A stretch of 64,000 nt of DNA from positions 41,154-105,153 of the forward strand of contig JAIEMT010000004.1 of assembly GCA_019751945.1 (NCBI GenBank), in the 5' to 3' direction. This document shows positions 50,251 through 60,227 of the stretch, piece by piece. The notes below the pieces were generated by a model. It saw only the letters and a list, made by a program, of their open reading frames with translations, was not told where the DNA came from and ran no database searches. A program made the translations under genes and the position numbers. The first letter of the stretch is position 1. Every line of letters starts with the position of its first letter. Source of the DNA: a bacterium. Lineage in GTDB: Bacteria; Bdellovibrionota; UBA1018.

Positions 50251-52982
50251 CGCTTCTTCTTTTTGCCGGCTGACTTTTTAGAACCGCCGGATTTGCCGGG
50301 TGTTTGAATCGCCGCTTGGGCAGCTGCCAAGCGAGCAATCGGCACTCGGAACGGAGAGCAACTCACGTAGTTCAATCCTGCGCGATGGCAGAATTCTACC
50401 GAAGACGGATCTCCGCCGTGTTCACCGCAAATCCCGACCTTCAGCCCGGGTCGGGTTGCACGGCCTTCTTGGATGGCGATCTCAATAAGACGGCCTACGC
50501 CAACTTGATCGAGCGACGCAAACGGATCGCGTTCGTAGATCTTGGCGTCGATATAATCTTTCAAGAACATGCCGGAATCGTCGCGAGACAATCCGTAAGT
50601 CGTTTGCGTGAGATCGTTGGTTCCGAAGCTGAAGAATTCGCCATGTTCCGCAATTTCCCCCGCCGTAAGAGCAGCGCGTGGAAGCTCAATCATGGTTCCA
50701 ATCGTGTAATGGACCTTGAACTTCTTACCGGTCGATTCAGTAAAGCGCTTAATGACGCTTTCACATTCCTCCACACAGTATTCGCGGACGAAACGAAGTT
50801 CGCGCCAATCGCCGACGAGCGGAATCATGATCTCGGGCACGATGGCAAAGTTCTGTTCGGTGATCAACTCACAAGCCGCTTCCATGATGGCGCGCACTTG
50901 AGTTCTGTAAATCTCAGGATAGCTAATTCCCAAACGACAGCCGCGATGACCCAACATGGGATTGAACTCGTGAAGGGTGTCGGCCTTGCGCTTCAAGCGA
51001 TCGTAAGAAACATCGACCTTCTTAGCCAAAGCATGCAGTTCTTCATCTTTATGAGGAATGAATTCGTGCAGCGGAGGATCCAACAAACGAATAGTGACCG
51101 GAAGGTCCTTCATTTCTTGGAAGATCTTTTTGAAATCGCCTTTTTGCATCGGAAGAATTTTTTCCAACGCTCTTTCACGGCCTTCGAGCGTGTCGGCCAA
51201 AATCATTTCGCGAACAGCATCGATGCGGTCGGACTCAAAGAACATGTGCTCTGTTCGGCAGAGACCAATTCCTTCAGCGCCGAAACTGCGAGCCACCTTT
51301 GCATCGGTGGGAGTATCCGCATTCGTGCGAACGCCCAAGGTGCGGATTTCATCCACCCAACCCATGAGCTCGGTGAAGTCTTGGTTCAAAGCCGGAGCGA
51401 TGGTCGGGACTTGGCCTTTAATCACTTCGCCGGTGCTGCCATCGAGAGTGATGAAGTCGCCTTCCTGAATATTGATGTTTCCCACCATGAAAGTTTTTTG
51501 ATCGTAGCTCACCTTGACAGCGGCGCAGCCTGAAACGCAGGGCTTGCCCATTCCGCGAGCCACAACGGCTGCGTGAGAAGTCATCCCGCCACGAGCGGTC
51601 AGAATTCCCTGAGCTACCGACATGCCGTGAATATCTTCTGGTGAAGTTTCTACGCGAACCAGAACCACTTTACGATTGTTCTCGGTGACCCACTTTTCAG
51701 CGGTGTCGGGGTCAAAAACCACCTGGCCGGTCGCTGCGCCCGGAGAGGCGGGCAAACCTTTGCAAAGAACTTCCTTCTTCGCCTTCGGATCTAACCCCGG
51801 ATGTAAGAGCTGGTCGAGCTGCTCGGGCTTAATACGAAGAATGGCTTCCTTCTTCGTGATCAACTTTTCGCGAACCATATCGACGGCAATTTTCAATGCC
51901 GCAGCCGCAGTACGTTTTCCGCTTCGAGTTTGCAGCATGTAGAGCTTGCCGCGCTCGATGGTGAACTCGATGTCTTGCATGTCGCGGTAATGTTTCTCGA
52001 GCCTTAAGTAAGTTTTTACGAGTTGATCGTAAGCCTTCGGCATCACCGACTGAAGCGTCGCTAACCCTTCGGTCGAAGATTGTCGGGAAGCTTCGTTGAT
52101 CGGTTGAGGAGTGCGAATGCCGGCAACGACATCTTCACCCTGTGCGTTCACCAAGAACTCACCGAAAAACTTCTTCGCGCCAGTGGAAGGGTCGCGAGTA
52201 AAGGCGACACCGGTGGCGCAATCATCGCCCATGTTTCCAAACACCATGGACTGAATGTTGACAGCCGTACCCCATTCCGCCGGAATATCGTTGAGCTTGC
52301 GGTAAGTGATTGCGCGCGGATTCATCCACGAACCAAACACGGCACCCACAGCGCCCCAGAGCTGCTCCCACGGATCTTCGGGGAATTGCTTGCCGGCCAT
52401 TTTCACGATGTGCTTGTACTTTCCTACAAGCGCCTTCAGGTCTTCCGCTTTGAGATCGGTATCGTTCTCAACACCCTTCTGGTGCTTCAGGTCTTCGAGA
52501 GCCGATTCAAATTGATTCGAGTGAATGCCGAGCACGACGTCCGAATACATCGTGATGAAACGACGATAGCTATCGTAGCTGAATCGCGGATCATTAGACT
52601 CTTCAACCAAACCCTGAACGGTGTCGTCGTTCAAACCCAGGTTCAAAATCGTGTCCATCATTCCTGGCATCGAAGCGCGTGCGCCAGAGCGAACCGAAAC
52701 GAGGAGAGGTTTTTTTCTGCCGCCAAATTTGCGGCCCATGATTTTTTCAACTTTAACGAGAGCGTCTTTGACCTGCTTTTCGAGCACTTTCGGATACGAC
52801 TTGTTGTTGTCGTAGAAATAAGTACAAACCTCGGTTGAGATGGAGAAACCGGGAGGCACCGGCAATCCAAGACGAGTCATCTCATGAAGATTTGCGCCTT
52901 TACCGCCGAGGAGATTTTTCATCCCTTCGTTGCCGTCTGCTTTACCTGCACCGAAAAAATAAACTGCTTTTTTAATGGTCAT
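50247..52982 (-). CDS. ppdK: Pyruvate, phosphate dikinase
   Basis: Interconverts pyruvate, ATP and phosphate with PEP, AMP and diphosphate. An N-terminal ATP-grasp region (GGKGANLHEMTRLGLPVPPGF, VSVRSGARASMPGMMDTILN) is followed by the phosphohistidine domain GGMTSHAAVVARGMGKPCVSG and the C-terminal TIM-barrel PEP site ending CGEHGGDPSSVEFCHRAG. From MTIKKAVYFFG (52982) it is 911 residues, the family length; extension to 53135 would run inside glyS. A Lys/Ser/Gly-rich tail of about 14 residues (GSKKSAGKKKKR) ends it. Last gene of the operon with the ABC exporter and glyS. Confidence 0.95.
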   Translation of the reverse strand: MTIKKAVYFFGAGKADGNEGMKNLLGGKGANLHEMTRLGLPVPPGFSISTEVCTYFYDNNKSYPKVLEKQVKDALVKVEKIMGRKFGGRKKPLLVSVRSGARASMPGMMDTILNLGLNDDTVQGLVEESNDPRFSYDSYRRFITMYSDVVLGIHSNQFESALEDLKHQKGVENDTDLKAEDLKALVGKYKHIVKMAGKQFPEDPWEQLWGAVGAVFGSWMNPRAITYRKLNDIPAEWGTAVNIQSMVFGNMGDDCATGVAFTRDPSTGAKKFFGEFLVNAQGEDVVAGIRTPQPINEASRQSSTEGLATLQSVMPKAYDQLVKTYLRLEKHYRDMQDIEFTIERGKLYMLQTRSGKRTAAAALKIAVDMVREKLITKKEAILRIKPEQLDQLLHPGLDPKAKKEVLCKGLPASPGAATGQVVFDPDTAEKWVTENNRKVVLVRVETSPEDIHGMSVAQGILTARGGMTSHAAVVARGMGKPCVSGCAAVKVSYDQKTFMVGNINIQEGDFITLDGSTGEVIKGQVPTIAPALNQDFTELMGWVDEIRTLGVRTNADTPTDAKVARSFGAEGIGLCRTEHMFFESDRIDAVREMILADTLEGRERALEKILPMQKGDFKKIFQEMKDLPVTIRLLDPPLHEFIPHKDEELHALAKKVDVSYDRLKRKADTLHEFNPMLGHRGCRLGISYPEIYRTQVRAIMEAACELITEQNFAIVPEIMIPLVGDWRELRFVREYCVEECESVIKRFTESTGKKFKVHYTIGTMIELPRAALTAGEIAEHGEFFSFGTNDLTQTTYGLSRDDSGMFLKDYIDAKIYERDPFASLDQVGVGRLIEIAIQEGRATRPGLKVGICGEHGGDPSSVEFCHRAGLNYVSCSPFRVPIARLAAAQAAIQTPGKSGGSKKSAGKKKKR

Positions 52983-53004
52983 TTTAGAAGCGATCTTCCG
53001 TTTC

Positions 53005-54360
53005 TCAGCTCTTGCCCCAGAGACGGAACTTTTCTTCAATCGCTGCTGCGAGGTTTTGAGCAGGGATCCTTTCTTGGACCATGCTGTCCCGGTGCCTGAG
53101 CGTGACTGTGTGTTGGGTGAGTGTGTCGTAGTCAATGGTTACTCCAAACGGTGTTCCGATTTCATCTTGGCGGCGATAACGCTTACCAATCGATCCCGCA
53201 TCATCGGTAGTGACACGGAAGCGCTTCTTGAGATCTTCAAAAACGTTCTTTGAATATTCCAATAGGTCTGGCTTCTTCATCAAGGGAAAAACGGCAACCT
53301 TGTAAGGAGCAATAGCAGGATGGAACTCGAGCCATGTGCGCTCCCCGTCAAAACGATACGCGTCGACAAGTGTTACTAACAGTGACCGATCGCAACCAGC
53401 CGAAGTCTCGACGATGTAAGGAACGAATTTTTCTTTCTTCTCTTCGTTGAAGTATTCGAGTTTCTTTCCGCTGAACTCCTGGTGTCGCCCCAAGTCAAAA
53501 TCGCCTCGATTATGAATTCCCTCCAACTCCTGCCAACCAAACGGGAATTCATACTCAATGTCGAAAGCAGCTCGCGCGTAATGAGCCAACTCTCCCTTGC
53601 CATGTTCGTGAAAGCGCAGCTTATTCTTTCGAATTCCGTTGTCGAGGTGCCACTGAATGCGAATGGCCTTCCATTTCTCAAACCATTCCATGTCTTCGCC
53701 CGGACGAACGAAGAACTGCATTTCCATCTGTTCAAATTCGCGCGTACGGAAAATAAAATTTCCGGGCGTAATTTCATTTCGAAAGGCTTTCCCAATCTGC
53801 GCAATGCCGAATGGAATTTTTTGTCGAGACGCCTGCTGGACGTTTAAAAAATTCACGTAAATGCCCTGAGCCGTTTCGGGCCGTAAATAAACTACGGAAG
53901 CCGAGTCTTCCAGTGGGCCCATAAATGTTTTGAACATCAGGTTGAACTGACGTGGCTCCGTGAGCTCCCCACCGCAGTTCGGACATTTCTTAGACTGAAC
54001 GGCAGCTGCATCGATTTTGTCGGCGCGAAAGCGGGACTTACATTTTTTACAGTCTACTAAAGGATCCACGAAACCCGCGACGTGCCCGGAAGCCTCCCAA
54101 ACACGAGGATGCATTAAAATCGCCGCATCGATTCCTTCGACGTCTTCACGATCCGTCATTGCGCGCCACCAGCGCTCTTTAATATTGCGCTTGAGCTCAA
54201 TACCGAGGGGACCGTAGTCCCAACACGCATTAATACCGCCGTAGACTTCGCTGGAAGGAAACACAAACCCGCGTCGCTTGGAAAGCGAAACGAGATCGTT
54301 CATGTCTTTCAGATCCTGAGGAGGACCGGCCGGTTTTTTCTGTTCTTTTTCTTCAGACAT
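53005..54360 (-). CDS. glyS: Glycyl-tRNA synthetase (alpha2 type)
   Basis: Class II synthetase of 451 residues, the eukaryote/archaea-like single-chain form rather than the alpha2beta2 form. It has [20 protein letters not shown] at the start, zinc-binding cysteines (DCKKCKSR and CPNCGGEL), [20 protein letters not shown] (motif 2) and [11 protein letters not shown] (motif 3). The ATG overlaps the previous gene's TAA (TAATG) and ppdK follows after 22 bases. Confidence 0.95.
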   Translation of the reverse strand: MSEEKEQKKPAGPPQDLKDMNDLVSLSKRRGFVFPSSEVYGGINACWDYGPLGIELKRNIKERWWRAMTDREDVEGIDAAILMHPRVWEASGHVAGFVDPLVDCKKCKSRFRADKIDAAAVQSKKCPNCGGELTEPRQFNLMFKTFMGPLEDSASVVYLRPETAQGIYVNFLNVQQASRQKIPFGIAQIGKAFRNEITPGNFIFRTREFEQMEMQFFVRPGEDMEWFEKWKAIRIQWHLDNGIRKNKLRFHEHGKGELAHYARAAFDIEYEFPFGWQELEGIHNRGDFDLGRHQEFSGKKLEYFNEEKKEKFVPYIVETSAGCDRSLLVTLVDAYRFDGERTWLEFHPAIAPYKVAVFPLMKKPDLLEYSKNVFEDLKKRFRVTTDDAGSIGKRYRRQDEIGTPFGVTIDYDTLTQHTVTLRHRDSMVQERIPAQNLAAAIEEKFRLWGKS

Positions 54361-56093
54361 TAATTCATTCCTCCCACCGCAGAAAGCTGGTGGAACTTCG
54401 CGTACTCACCGTTGCGGATCAACAATTCATCGTGTCGACCTGACTCGACAATAGCTCCGTCCTTCATCACAAAAATTTGATCAGCATCTTTCACCGTCGA
54501 CAAGCGATGCGCAATCATCAACGTCGTACGGTTTTGCATCAACTCATCGAGCGCCTCTTGAACCACGCGCTCGGAAGCCGTGTCCAAACTCGAAGTCGCT
54601 TCGTCTAAAATCAAAATCGGCGCGCCTCGCAAGAAAGCGCGAGCAATCGAAAGTCTTTGGCGCTCGCCGCCCGAAAGCTTTTGTCCGCGATCGCCAATGA
54701 CGGTTTGGAAACCATCCGGGAGATCTTCGATAAAATCTAAAGCGTGCGCACGCTGAGCTGCTTGCCGAATCTCTTCTGGCGAAGCATCCAGCCGACCGCA
54801 ACGAATATTTTCTTCGATCGTGTCGTTAAAAAGAAAAACGTCCTGGCTCACTACGGCCAACATTTTACGAAGATCACTCAGACTGAGCTCCCGTAAATCG
54901 TATCCATCCACCCGAATGGATCCTGCCGTCACATCGTAAACACGCGACAACAGGCTCGCAACGGAACTCTTTCCTGCGCCGCTCGCTCCTACCAGCGCCA
55001 CGGTCGAGCCCTTAGGAATAGCGAAGCTCAAACCACCCAAAACCTCCCGCTGAGGCGCATCGGGATAAGCAAAATGAACATTCTCAAAACGAATTTCTTT
55101 TTGAATCGCTTCAATGTTCACAGGATTTTCAGCCTCTACTAAACGGCTCTTCCACTCGAATAAATCGAAAACACGATTTGCTGCCGCTGTCGCGGAATTG
55201 AGCTTGATGTTCACGTCGTTCATCAGACGCAATGGATTCATCATCATCATGAACGCAGCGAAGAAAGCGAGCAGATCACCGGGGGTCATTTTTCCAGCGA
55301 TGACCAGCGTGCCGCCGTAATAAATCACGACTGCCAATGCAATTCCGGATAGTAGTTCCACCAAAGGGTGGGAAGCTTCTTCTAGCGCGGACGTTTTTAG
55401 CAACAAACCGGTGAAGCGATCGTTGCTCTCGCGAAACTTCTTTCGAACGTATCGCTCGAGTCGAAAAGACTTGATGGTTCGAATGCCCGTGAAGCTTTCC
55501 TGAAGAGAAGAATAGACGGTCTCACTCTCTTGAGTGAGTCGGCTAATATAACGCTTCAGATTTCTGCCCGTCGCGCGGAAAACCCAAATGATGGCCGGAA
55601 AAACCAAGAAAGCCACGGCGGTCAGGCGCCAGTTCAAATGCAACGAGTAGCCCAACAAGAACAAGAAAGTGATGGGTTCGCGAATCAAAATATTAATCGA
55701 CCCCAAGCCCGCATCGATGTAGGCCGGGTCGGCAGCCACTCGGGACATCAAAGTTCCTGTGCTCTGAGTGGTGAAGTAGTCCGCTGAGAGCCCCATCAAA
55801 TGTCCGTGCAAATCATTCTTCAAACGCTGGTTCACTCGGGCGACGACAATTCGAAGCAAGTAGTAGTGAAAAAAACGAACTACAAAGTTGATGATGTAAA
55901 TTCCGACAAATGCCGCCGGAAAGATCATGAGCTTGTGGACGTCTTTGTTCACGAGAAGGTCGTCGACGACGTACTTGACCAAAGGCGCCGGGGCCACTCG
56001 AAGAGCCGCGAGGGGAATGGCCAAAAAAGCGCTGAGAAAGATCAAGCCCCAGTAGGGCTTCAAATACGATCGTAACTTAAGAAGAGATTTCAT
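54360..56093 (-). CDS. MsbA-like lipid/LPS ABC exporter
   Basis: A 577-residue half-transporter: six-helix membrane domain (about 15-290) and an ATPase domain with Walker [11 protein letters not shown] (about 375), signature [15 protein letters not shown], Walker [13 protein letters not shown] and the H-loop AHRLST. Dimers should flip lipid A-core or other lipids outward; MsbA is the closest model by length and motifs. ATPase motifs are intact. It heads the operon with glyS and ppdK. Family members also export drugs, so the substrate is inferred. Confidence 0.88.
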   Translation of the reverse strand: MKSLLKLRSYLKPYWGLIFLSAFLAIPLAALRVAPAPLVKYVVDDLLVNKDVHKLMIFPAAFVGIYIINFVVRFFHYYLLRIVVARVNQRLKNDLHGHLMGLSADYFTTQSTGTLMSRVAADPAYIDAGLGSINILIREPITFLFLLGYSLHLNWRLTAVAFLVFPAIIWVFRATGRNLKRYISRLTQESETVYSSLQESFTGIRTIKSFRLERYVRKKFRESNDRFTGLLLKTSALEEASHPLVELLSGIALAVVIYYGGTLVIAGKMTPGDLLAFFAAFMMMMNPLRLMNDVNIKLNSATAAANRVFDLFEWKSRLVEAENPVNIEAIQKEIRFENVHFAYPDAPQREVLGGLSFAIPKGSTVALVGASGAGKSSVASLLSRVYDVTAGSIRVDGYDLRELSLSDLRKMLAVVSQDVFLFNDTIEENIRCGRLDASPEEIRQAAQRAHALDFIEDLPDGFQTVIGDRGQKLSGGERQRLSIARAFLRGAPILILDEATSSLDTASERVVQEALDELMQNRTTLMIAHRLSTVKDADQIFVMKDGAIVESGRHDELLIRNGEYAKFHQLSAVGGMN

Positions 56094-56115
56094 CTTTTTC
56101 TAAATCTCTTTATCC

Positions 56116-56121
56116 TATAAT
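56116..56121 (+). promoter_or_regulatory. Perfect -10 box TATAAT upstream of the GalE-GmhB gene
   Basis: TATAAT lies 23 bases before the ATG at 56145. The -35 region is poor, so this promoter may need an activator. The reverse complement of the overlapping ATAATA reads TATTAT, a possible -10 for the divergent ABC exporter in the same 51-base gap. Confidence 0.4.
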
Positions 56122-56144
56122 ATGCACCACGGAAAGGCGGGATT

Positions 56145-57701
56145 ATGGCCAGAGTACTGGTCGTGGGAGGTGCAGGCTACGTCGGAAGTTCCGCCTGCGC
56201 CTGGCTAATTGACCACGGACATCGGGTTTGGGTTCTCGACGATCTGTCGACAGGGCACCGCTCCTTTCTCATGGGTGACGGCTTTACCCTCGCACGCGCG
56301 GGAGACAAGAAAGCGGTCAAAAAACTTCTGGAAAATCAGACTTTCGACTGTGTCATGCACTTTGGCGCCTTCTGCCTTGTGGAGGAGAGCGTTAAAAACC
56401 CCGCAAAATATTTCGAGAATAACGTCGAACAGACTCGCGCCCTCATCGAAACCCTTTTAGAAAATGGGGTTTCTAAATTCATTTTTTCATCGACTTGCGC
56501 CGTATTTGGGGACCCGGGCGATCAACCGATTGATGAAAGCCTTGCTAAAAATCCCATCAATCCCTACGGCGAAACCAAGCTGAAGGTCGAGCAAATGCTG
56601 GCCGATTTTGCTCGAGACCGTCGACTCCAGGCTATTGCGCTCAGGTACTTTAACGCATGCGGCACCGAGTCTAAGCTTCGGGTTGGGGAACTCCACAATC
56701 CTGAAACCCATCTCATTCCGAACGTGCTTCAGGCTGCTCTGGAAAACAAACCCGTCTCGGTTTTTGGGAATGACTATCCCACTCCGGACGGAACCTGCGT
56801 TCGAGATTATATTCACGTTTCCGACCTGGCCCAAGCCCATGAGGCGGCCATGAGTCGCTTGCTGAACCTCCAGGATGCCAATCAAGGTCACTTTGAAGCT
56901 TTCAACCTCGGCACTGAGAAGGGGTTTTCAGTTCTGGAAATATTAGACGCCTGCGAAAAAGCCGTGGGTAAACCCATTCAACACCTCTACAGGCCCCGAC
57001 GACCCGGCGACCCACCCCGATTGGTGGCCTCTTCAAAACTGGCTCGAAGTGAATTGGGCTTTACTTGTCCTGAAAGCACGATTGAAAAAGTGGTGGGATC
57101 GGCCTGGGCCTGGAAGAAAAAATTGGCAGCCCCGAAGAAAGCGGTTTTTTTAGATCGAGACGGCACCATCAATGAAGATCCTGGCTATTTGAATAACCCG
57201 GATCAGTTGAAACTTTTGCCCGGAGTGGGGGAGGCCCTCGCTGCCTTTAAATCCGCGGGTTACCTGCTCATTGTTGTTTCCAATCAATCTGGTGTGGGCC
57301 GGGGATTGATTGAAGCGGATGAGCTTCCACGAATTCACAAGCGCTTGGATGAAATGCTTTCCCGCTGGGGCGTTCAAATCGATGACTACGAACTTTGCTT
57401 ACACAAACCCGATGAGGGTTGCGCCTGTCGCAAACCGAGTCCGAAGTTGATTTTGGATGCTGCAAAAAAATGGAACATCGATCTCAGCAAGTCTTACATG
57501 ATTGGAGACAAAGCGACCGACATGGCCGCTGGGCGCGCTGCAGGCGTTCGCGTTGCACTGGTGAGGACTGGTGACGGACGCGGCTTTGAAAATTTAATGA
57601 AATCGACGGGTGCTGTAGGGGCTGACGTCGCCGACTTTACAGCGGACTTGCTGCCGCCGATTGCGGATTGGATTCTAAACCAAGAAAACGCAGGCTCTTG
57701 A
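56145..57701 (+). CDS. GalE-GmhB fusion: UDP-glucose 4-epimerase joined to a heptose-bisphosphate phosphatase-like HAD domain
   Basis: A 518-residue two-domain protein. Residues 1 to about 325 are an extended SDR epimerase: VVGGAGYVGSSACAWL (NAD), FSSTCAVFGDP, YGETKLKVEQM (YxxxK) and DGTCVRDYIHVSDLAQAH, as in GalE. From about 330 a HAD phosphatase begins: VFLDRDGTINEDPGYL (DxD), VVSNQSGVGRG, the zinc loop CLHKPDEGCACRKPSP (Cys-His-Cys-Cys) and YMIGDKATDMAAG, as in GmhB. Both active sites look intact. It probably makes a nucleotide sugar and clears a heptose bisphosphate for LPS. The 3' end overlaps convergent recO by 65 bases. Confidence 0.9.
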   Translation: MARVLVVGGAGYVGSSACAWLIDHGHRVWVLDDLSTGHRSFLMGDGFTLARAGDKKAVKKLLENQTFDCVMHFGAFCLVEESVKNPAKYFENNVEQTRALIETLLENGVSKFIFSSTCAVFGDPGDQPIDESLAKNPINPYGETKLKVEQMLADFARDRRLQAIALRYFNACGTESKLRVGELHNPETHLIPNVLQAALENKPVSVFGNDYPTPDGTCVRDYIHVSDLAQAHEAAMSRLLNLQDANQGHFEAFNLGTEKGFSVLEILDACEKAVGKPIQHLYRPRRPGDPPRLVASSKLARSELGFTCPESTIEKVVGSAWAWKKKLAAPKKAVFLDRDGTINEDPGYLNNPDQLKLLPGVGEALAAFKSAGYLLIVVSNQSGVGRGLIEADELPRIHKRLDEMLSRWGVQIDDYELCLHKPDEGCACRKPSPKLILDAAKKWNIDLSKSYMIGDKATDMAAGRAAGVRVALVRTGDGRGFENLMKSTGAVGADVADFTADLLPPIADWILNQENAGS

Positions 57702-58458
57702 GCTGGGTCTTATCGAAACCCGGTACATGATACGCAAAAAGATTTTCTAAATAATTAAAAATATTTTTCTGATCCGCAGGTGTCGTGAGCGCAAACGAAA
57801 GTGCGTGCTTAATTGGAATGCGATGCAGATTTTGAAGATCTTGAATTCCAGCCATGGACACACGGCCCCGATGAGCGGTCGTCGGTCGGCAAGTTGAGCA
57901 GATCCAGGCGGCCTCTTCCACTAGAAGAGTTGCGCCCATTTCTAATTCCAAATCTTCTAACGGGTGGTGGCACTGACTACAGTTGGTGAGCTGGGGTTGA
58001 TGACCATTCCATCTCAAAAGCTTGATGAGAAAAGAATTCAAAAGAGGAAGAGTGAAGTCTTGCGTCCAAGTTTTTGCTCGTTCGTCTAAAACTGCGAGCG
58101 CATTACTATGAAGAGCAAAAAGCTCCGGAGCAGGTTCTCCTTCAGGCGCCAAGCGAATCATTAACTCGGTAAACACGCTGGCCAAGGTGAGGGTTTCAAA
58201 ATTTTTTCGAATATTTTCAAACGATCTACGAATCTTGGCTTCATCGAGCCGGAAAAGATTTTGCCCAGCTCGTTCCACCAAGTGCCAATCTCCCGCCGAA
58301 AACATTTCCAGCGCAGAACCAAAGCGTTTGGATTGAACAGCGTTCATAGCCAATGCCGAAATTTTGCCGGAATTTTGAGAAAGCGCAGTCACAATGCGGT
58401 GACGTTCCTCGTAAGGAACCACGCGCAAGACAATCGCTAGATCGGTCAAAAGCTTCAT
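57637..58458 (-). CDS. recO: DNA repair protein RecO
   Basis: RecFOR mediator that helps load RecA on SSB-coated DNA. A 273-residue protein with the OB-fold start LAIVLRVVPYEERHRIVTALS, a helical middle, and a zinc-finger-like CSQCHHPL ... CSTC (about 165-190). The 3' end overlaps GalE-GmhB by 65 bases on the opposite strand. Its ATG overlaps the DUF3095 gene's TGA by one base. Confidence 0.9.
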   Translation of the reverse strand: MKLLTDLAIVLRVVPYEERHRIVTALSQNSGKISALAMNAVQSKRFGSALEMFSAGDWHLVERAGQNLFRLDEAKIRRSFENIRKNFETLTLASVFTELMIRLAPEGEPAPELFALHSNALAVLDERAKTWTQDFTLPLLNSFLIKLLRWNGHQPQLTNCSQCHHPLEDLELEMGATLLVEEAAWICSTCRPTTAHRGRVSMAGIQDLQNLHRIPIKHALSFALTTPADQKNIFNYLENLFAYHVPGFDKTQLKSLRFLGLESNPQSAAASPL

Positions 58459-59660
58459 CAGCCGACCTTATCTTTTTTAATCTGTTCCTTCAACTCTAGC
58501 GCTGCTAGCGCGTAGCCGCCGCCCGCGCCATCAATGAAATGAATGTGTTGGTTATCCGATGGGGCAAAAACCAAGCAGGTCATGAGCGCCTGATCTGAGA
58601 TATGCAGACCATAGTAGAGCAGGCCCGCCTTTCGTTGTTTTTCTAGGTAGGCTCGAATGCGATCGATGTTTCCTGGCGAACTATCTAGGACCATTCGCAA
58701 CATATCGTCGAACTTGCGATAATCTGCGTTATTAATCATCTCGCTGATATAGGTTTCGGGTGAAAATCCACCCATGGGCTTTCTCAACGTAAAAAGAATC
58801 TTAGCGATGATGACGTCGCGAAGCTTTTCAAAGAAGACCTTGAAAAAAGAGCCTCCCGACTGTCCGGCGAGACGGGCTTCTCTCCAAGTATTTTTTAAAA
58901 CGCTTCCATAAAATAAATTCCGCCGCGAAACAGGGCGACTCACTTCCGGCACGGCACCTGTAAAAATCCGATCCAGCTCTGAAATAAACTCTTTGTAGGT
59001 TTGATTCTTGGCCATCTCACTTCCCTTGGCCAGAATCAGGGTCGAGAGAATTTTTCCATTTCCGCTTTTTAAAGGCTTCCACCGACAGGAAAGGCCCTTC
59101 AGGGTCGAATCCGATGCGTTCTCTGTTGACTCCAATAAAAAGTTGGACCCATCGGGACCACCCGACTTGACCCACTTTTCAGCGAGTGAAAGTCCACCGC
59201 CTCGAAACATCGCCAAAAAATTATTGTGAGTCAGAGCGTACTTGGCGACTTGAACTTTGGATTGATGTTTCACAATCAAGCGAAGAGGAACTAACCCCAC
59301 TCGCAATTCCAACCCCATCGCCTGCTTCGCGATCTTCTGAGTTTCGCCGAGGGCCTTCCTGACTGGTTCCACCAGCTCTTCAGGAATTAGAATCGTCGCA
59401 CCATCCCCACCAAATACGAACGGAACAGCGGTACGACCAGTGACGTTCAATACTGCGGTGATTCCGGCTGCTCCGGTGAGGTTGACGTCTTTATATCGCC
59501 CCAGCTTGATCGCATTCGTGGAACCTTTGACGTCAGTAATGACCACCCACCAAGACTCGGGCACGTCATGATAATGATCATCTGAAGTGATCTGCGAGAA
59601 CTGATCAAAAGAGGGAAGCTTTTCGTAAAACGTGCTCTGAGAGTTCTGAGCCGAGGTCAT
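58458..59660 (-). CDS. DUF3095 protein, nucleotidyl-cyclase-like fold
   Basis: A 400-residue protein of the DUF3095 family. The N-terminal part has WWVVITDVKGSTNAIKLGRYKDVN and VPFVFGGDGATILIP, which resemble the two metal-binding aspartate motifs and loops of class III nucleotidyl cyclases. Two later segments are family-specific: ADYRKFDDMLRMVLD and AFDPSDNQHIHFIDGAGGGY-like FAPSDNQHIHFIDG. The biochemical product is unknown. It is the middle gene of peroxiredoxin-DUF3095-recO with overlaps of 4 bases and 1 base. Confidence 0.85.
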   Translation of the reverse strand: MTSAQNSQSTFYEKLPSFDQFSQITSDDHYHDVPESWWVVITDVKGSTNAIKLGRYKDVNLTGAAGITAVLNVTGRTAVPFVFGGDGATILIPEELVEPVRKALGETQKIAKQAMGLELRVGLVPLRLIVKHQSKVQVAKYALTHNNFLAMFRGGGLSLAEKWVKSGGPDGSNFLLESTENASDSTLKGLSCRWKPLKSGNGKILSTLILAKGSEMAKNQTYKEFISELDRIFTGAVPEVSRPVSRRNLFYGSVLKNTWREARLAGQSGGSFFKVFFEKLRDVIIAKILFTLRKPMGGFSPETYISEMINNADYRKFDDMLRMVLDSSPGNIDRIRAYLEKQRKAGLLYYGLHISDQALMTCLVFAPSDNQHIHFIDGAGGGYALAALELKEQIKKDKVG

Positions 59661-60187
59661 TCTTTCTTAGCTTGAAGTTCTTTTACTTTTGCCGAGAACT
59701 TTGCAGCATCCATCACTGGATCCACGTTGTGATCGACAGAGCGAATCGTTAGTTCCGGCCCAATCAAAAACGTCCAGCGCTTTGAAATTCCAATGATCGG
59801 CATTTTCGTGCCGTATTTATCAATGACCTCATGATTTGGATCTGCCAGAAGTGGGAAGTTCAGCTGGTGCTTTTCCTTAAATTTCACGAGCGCCGAAACA
59901 TCATCGGAACTCACCCCGTAAACTTCTGCCCCCAGATCGCGAAACTTTTTTACACTGTCGCGATAAGCGCAGGCCTGCTTCGTACAGCCCGGAGTATCTG
60001 CCTTCGGATAAAAATAGAGGATTGTCCACTTCCCCTTGCGCGATTCGAGATTAAAATCTGAACCATTATCAGCTTTCAGCTGAAAGAGCGGTGCGGGATC
60101 TCCCGCCTTGAGCTCTGCAAAAGCAGGCACCGCTAAAAAGGAAGCAACTGACAGAACCAACACCGACAGCGTCAATAATTTTTTCAT
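59657..60187 (-). CDS. Exported peroxiredoxin (BCP/PrxQ type)
   Basis: A 176-residue thiol peroxidase with a signal peptide MKKLLTLSVLVLSVASFLAV (cleavage after AFA). The mature part is a BCP domain: GDPAPLFQLKADNG, ILYFYPKADTPGCTKQACAYRD with the peroxidatic cysteine in TPGC and the resolving cysteine five residues on. It should reduce H2O2 and lipid peroxides in the periplasm using thioredoxin-type donors. First gene of an operon with DUF3095 and recO; ATGA overlap. Confidence 0.92.
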   Translation of the reverse strand: MKKLLTLSVLVLSVASFLAVPAFAELKAGDPAPLFQLKADNGSDFNLESRKGKWTILYFYPKADTPGCTKQACAYRDSVKKFRDLGAEVYGVSSDDVSALVKFKEKHQLNFPLLADPNHEVIDKYGTKMPIIGISKRWTFLIGPELTIRSVDHNVDPVMDAAKFSAKVKELQAKKE

Positions 60188-60227
60188 GGACCGAGTTTAT
60201 CAAATTTCCCGACCGTTGGATACGCGA

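Noticed and set aside
50304..51533. 409-codon open frame on the plus strand inside ppdK
   Set aside because: It is the antisense of a strongly conserved ppdK coding region and shows no ribosome-binding site or family motif; it is a codon-bias shadow.
52080..52838. 252-codon plus-strand frame inside ppdK
   Set aside because: Antisense shadow of the conserved N-terminal half of ppdK with no domain of its own.
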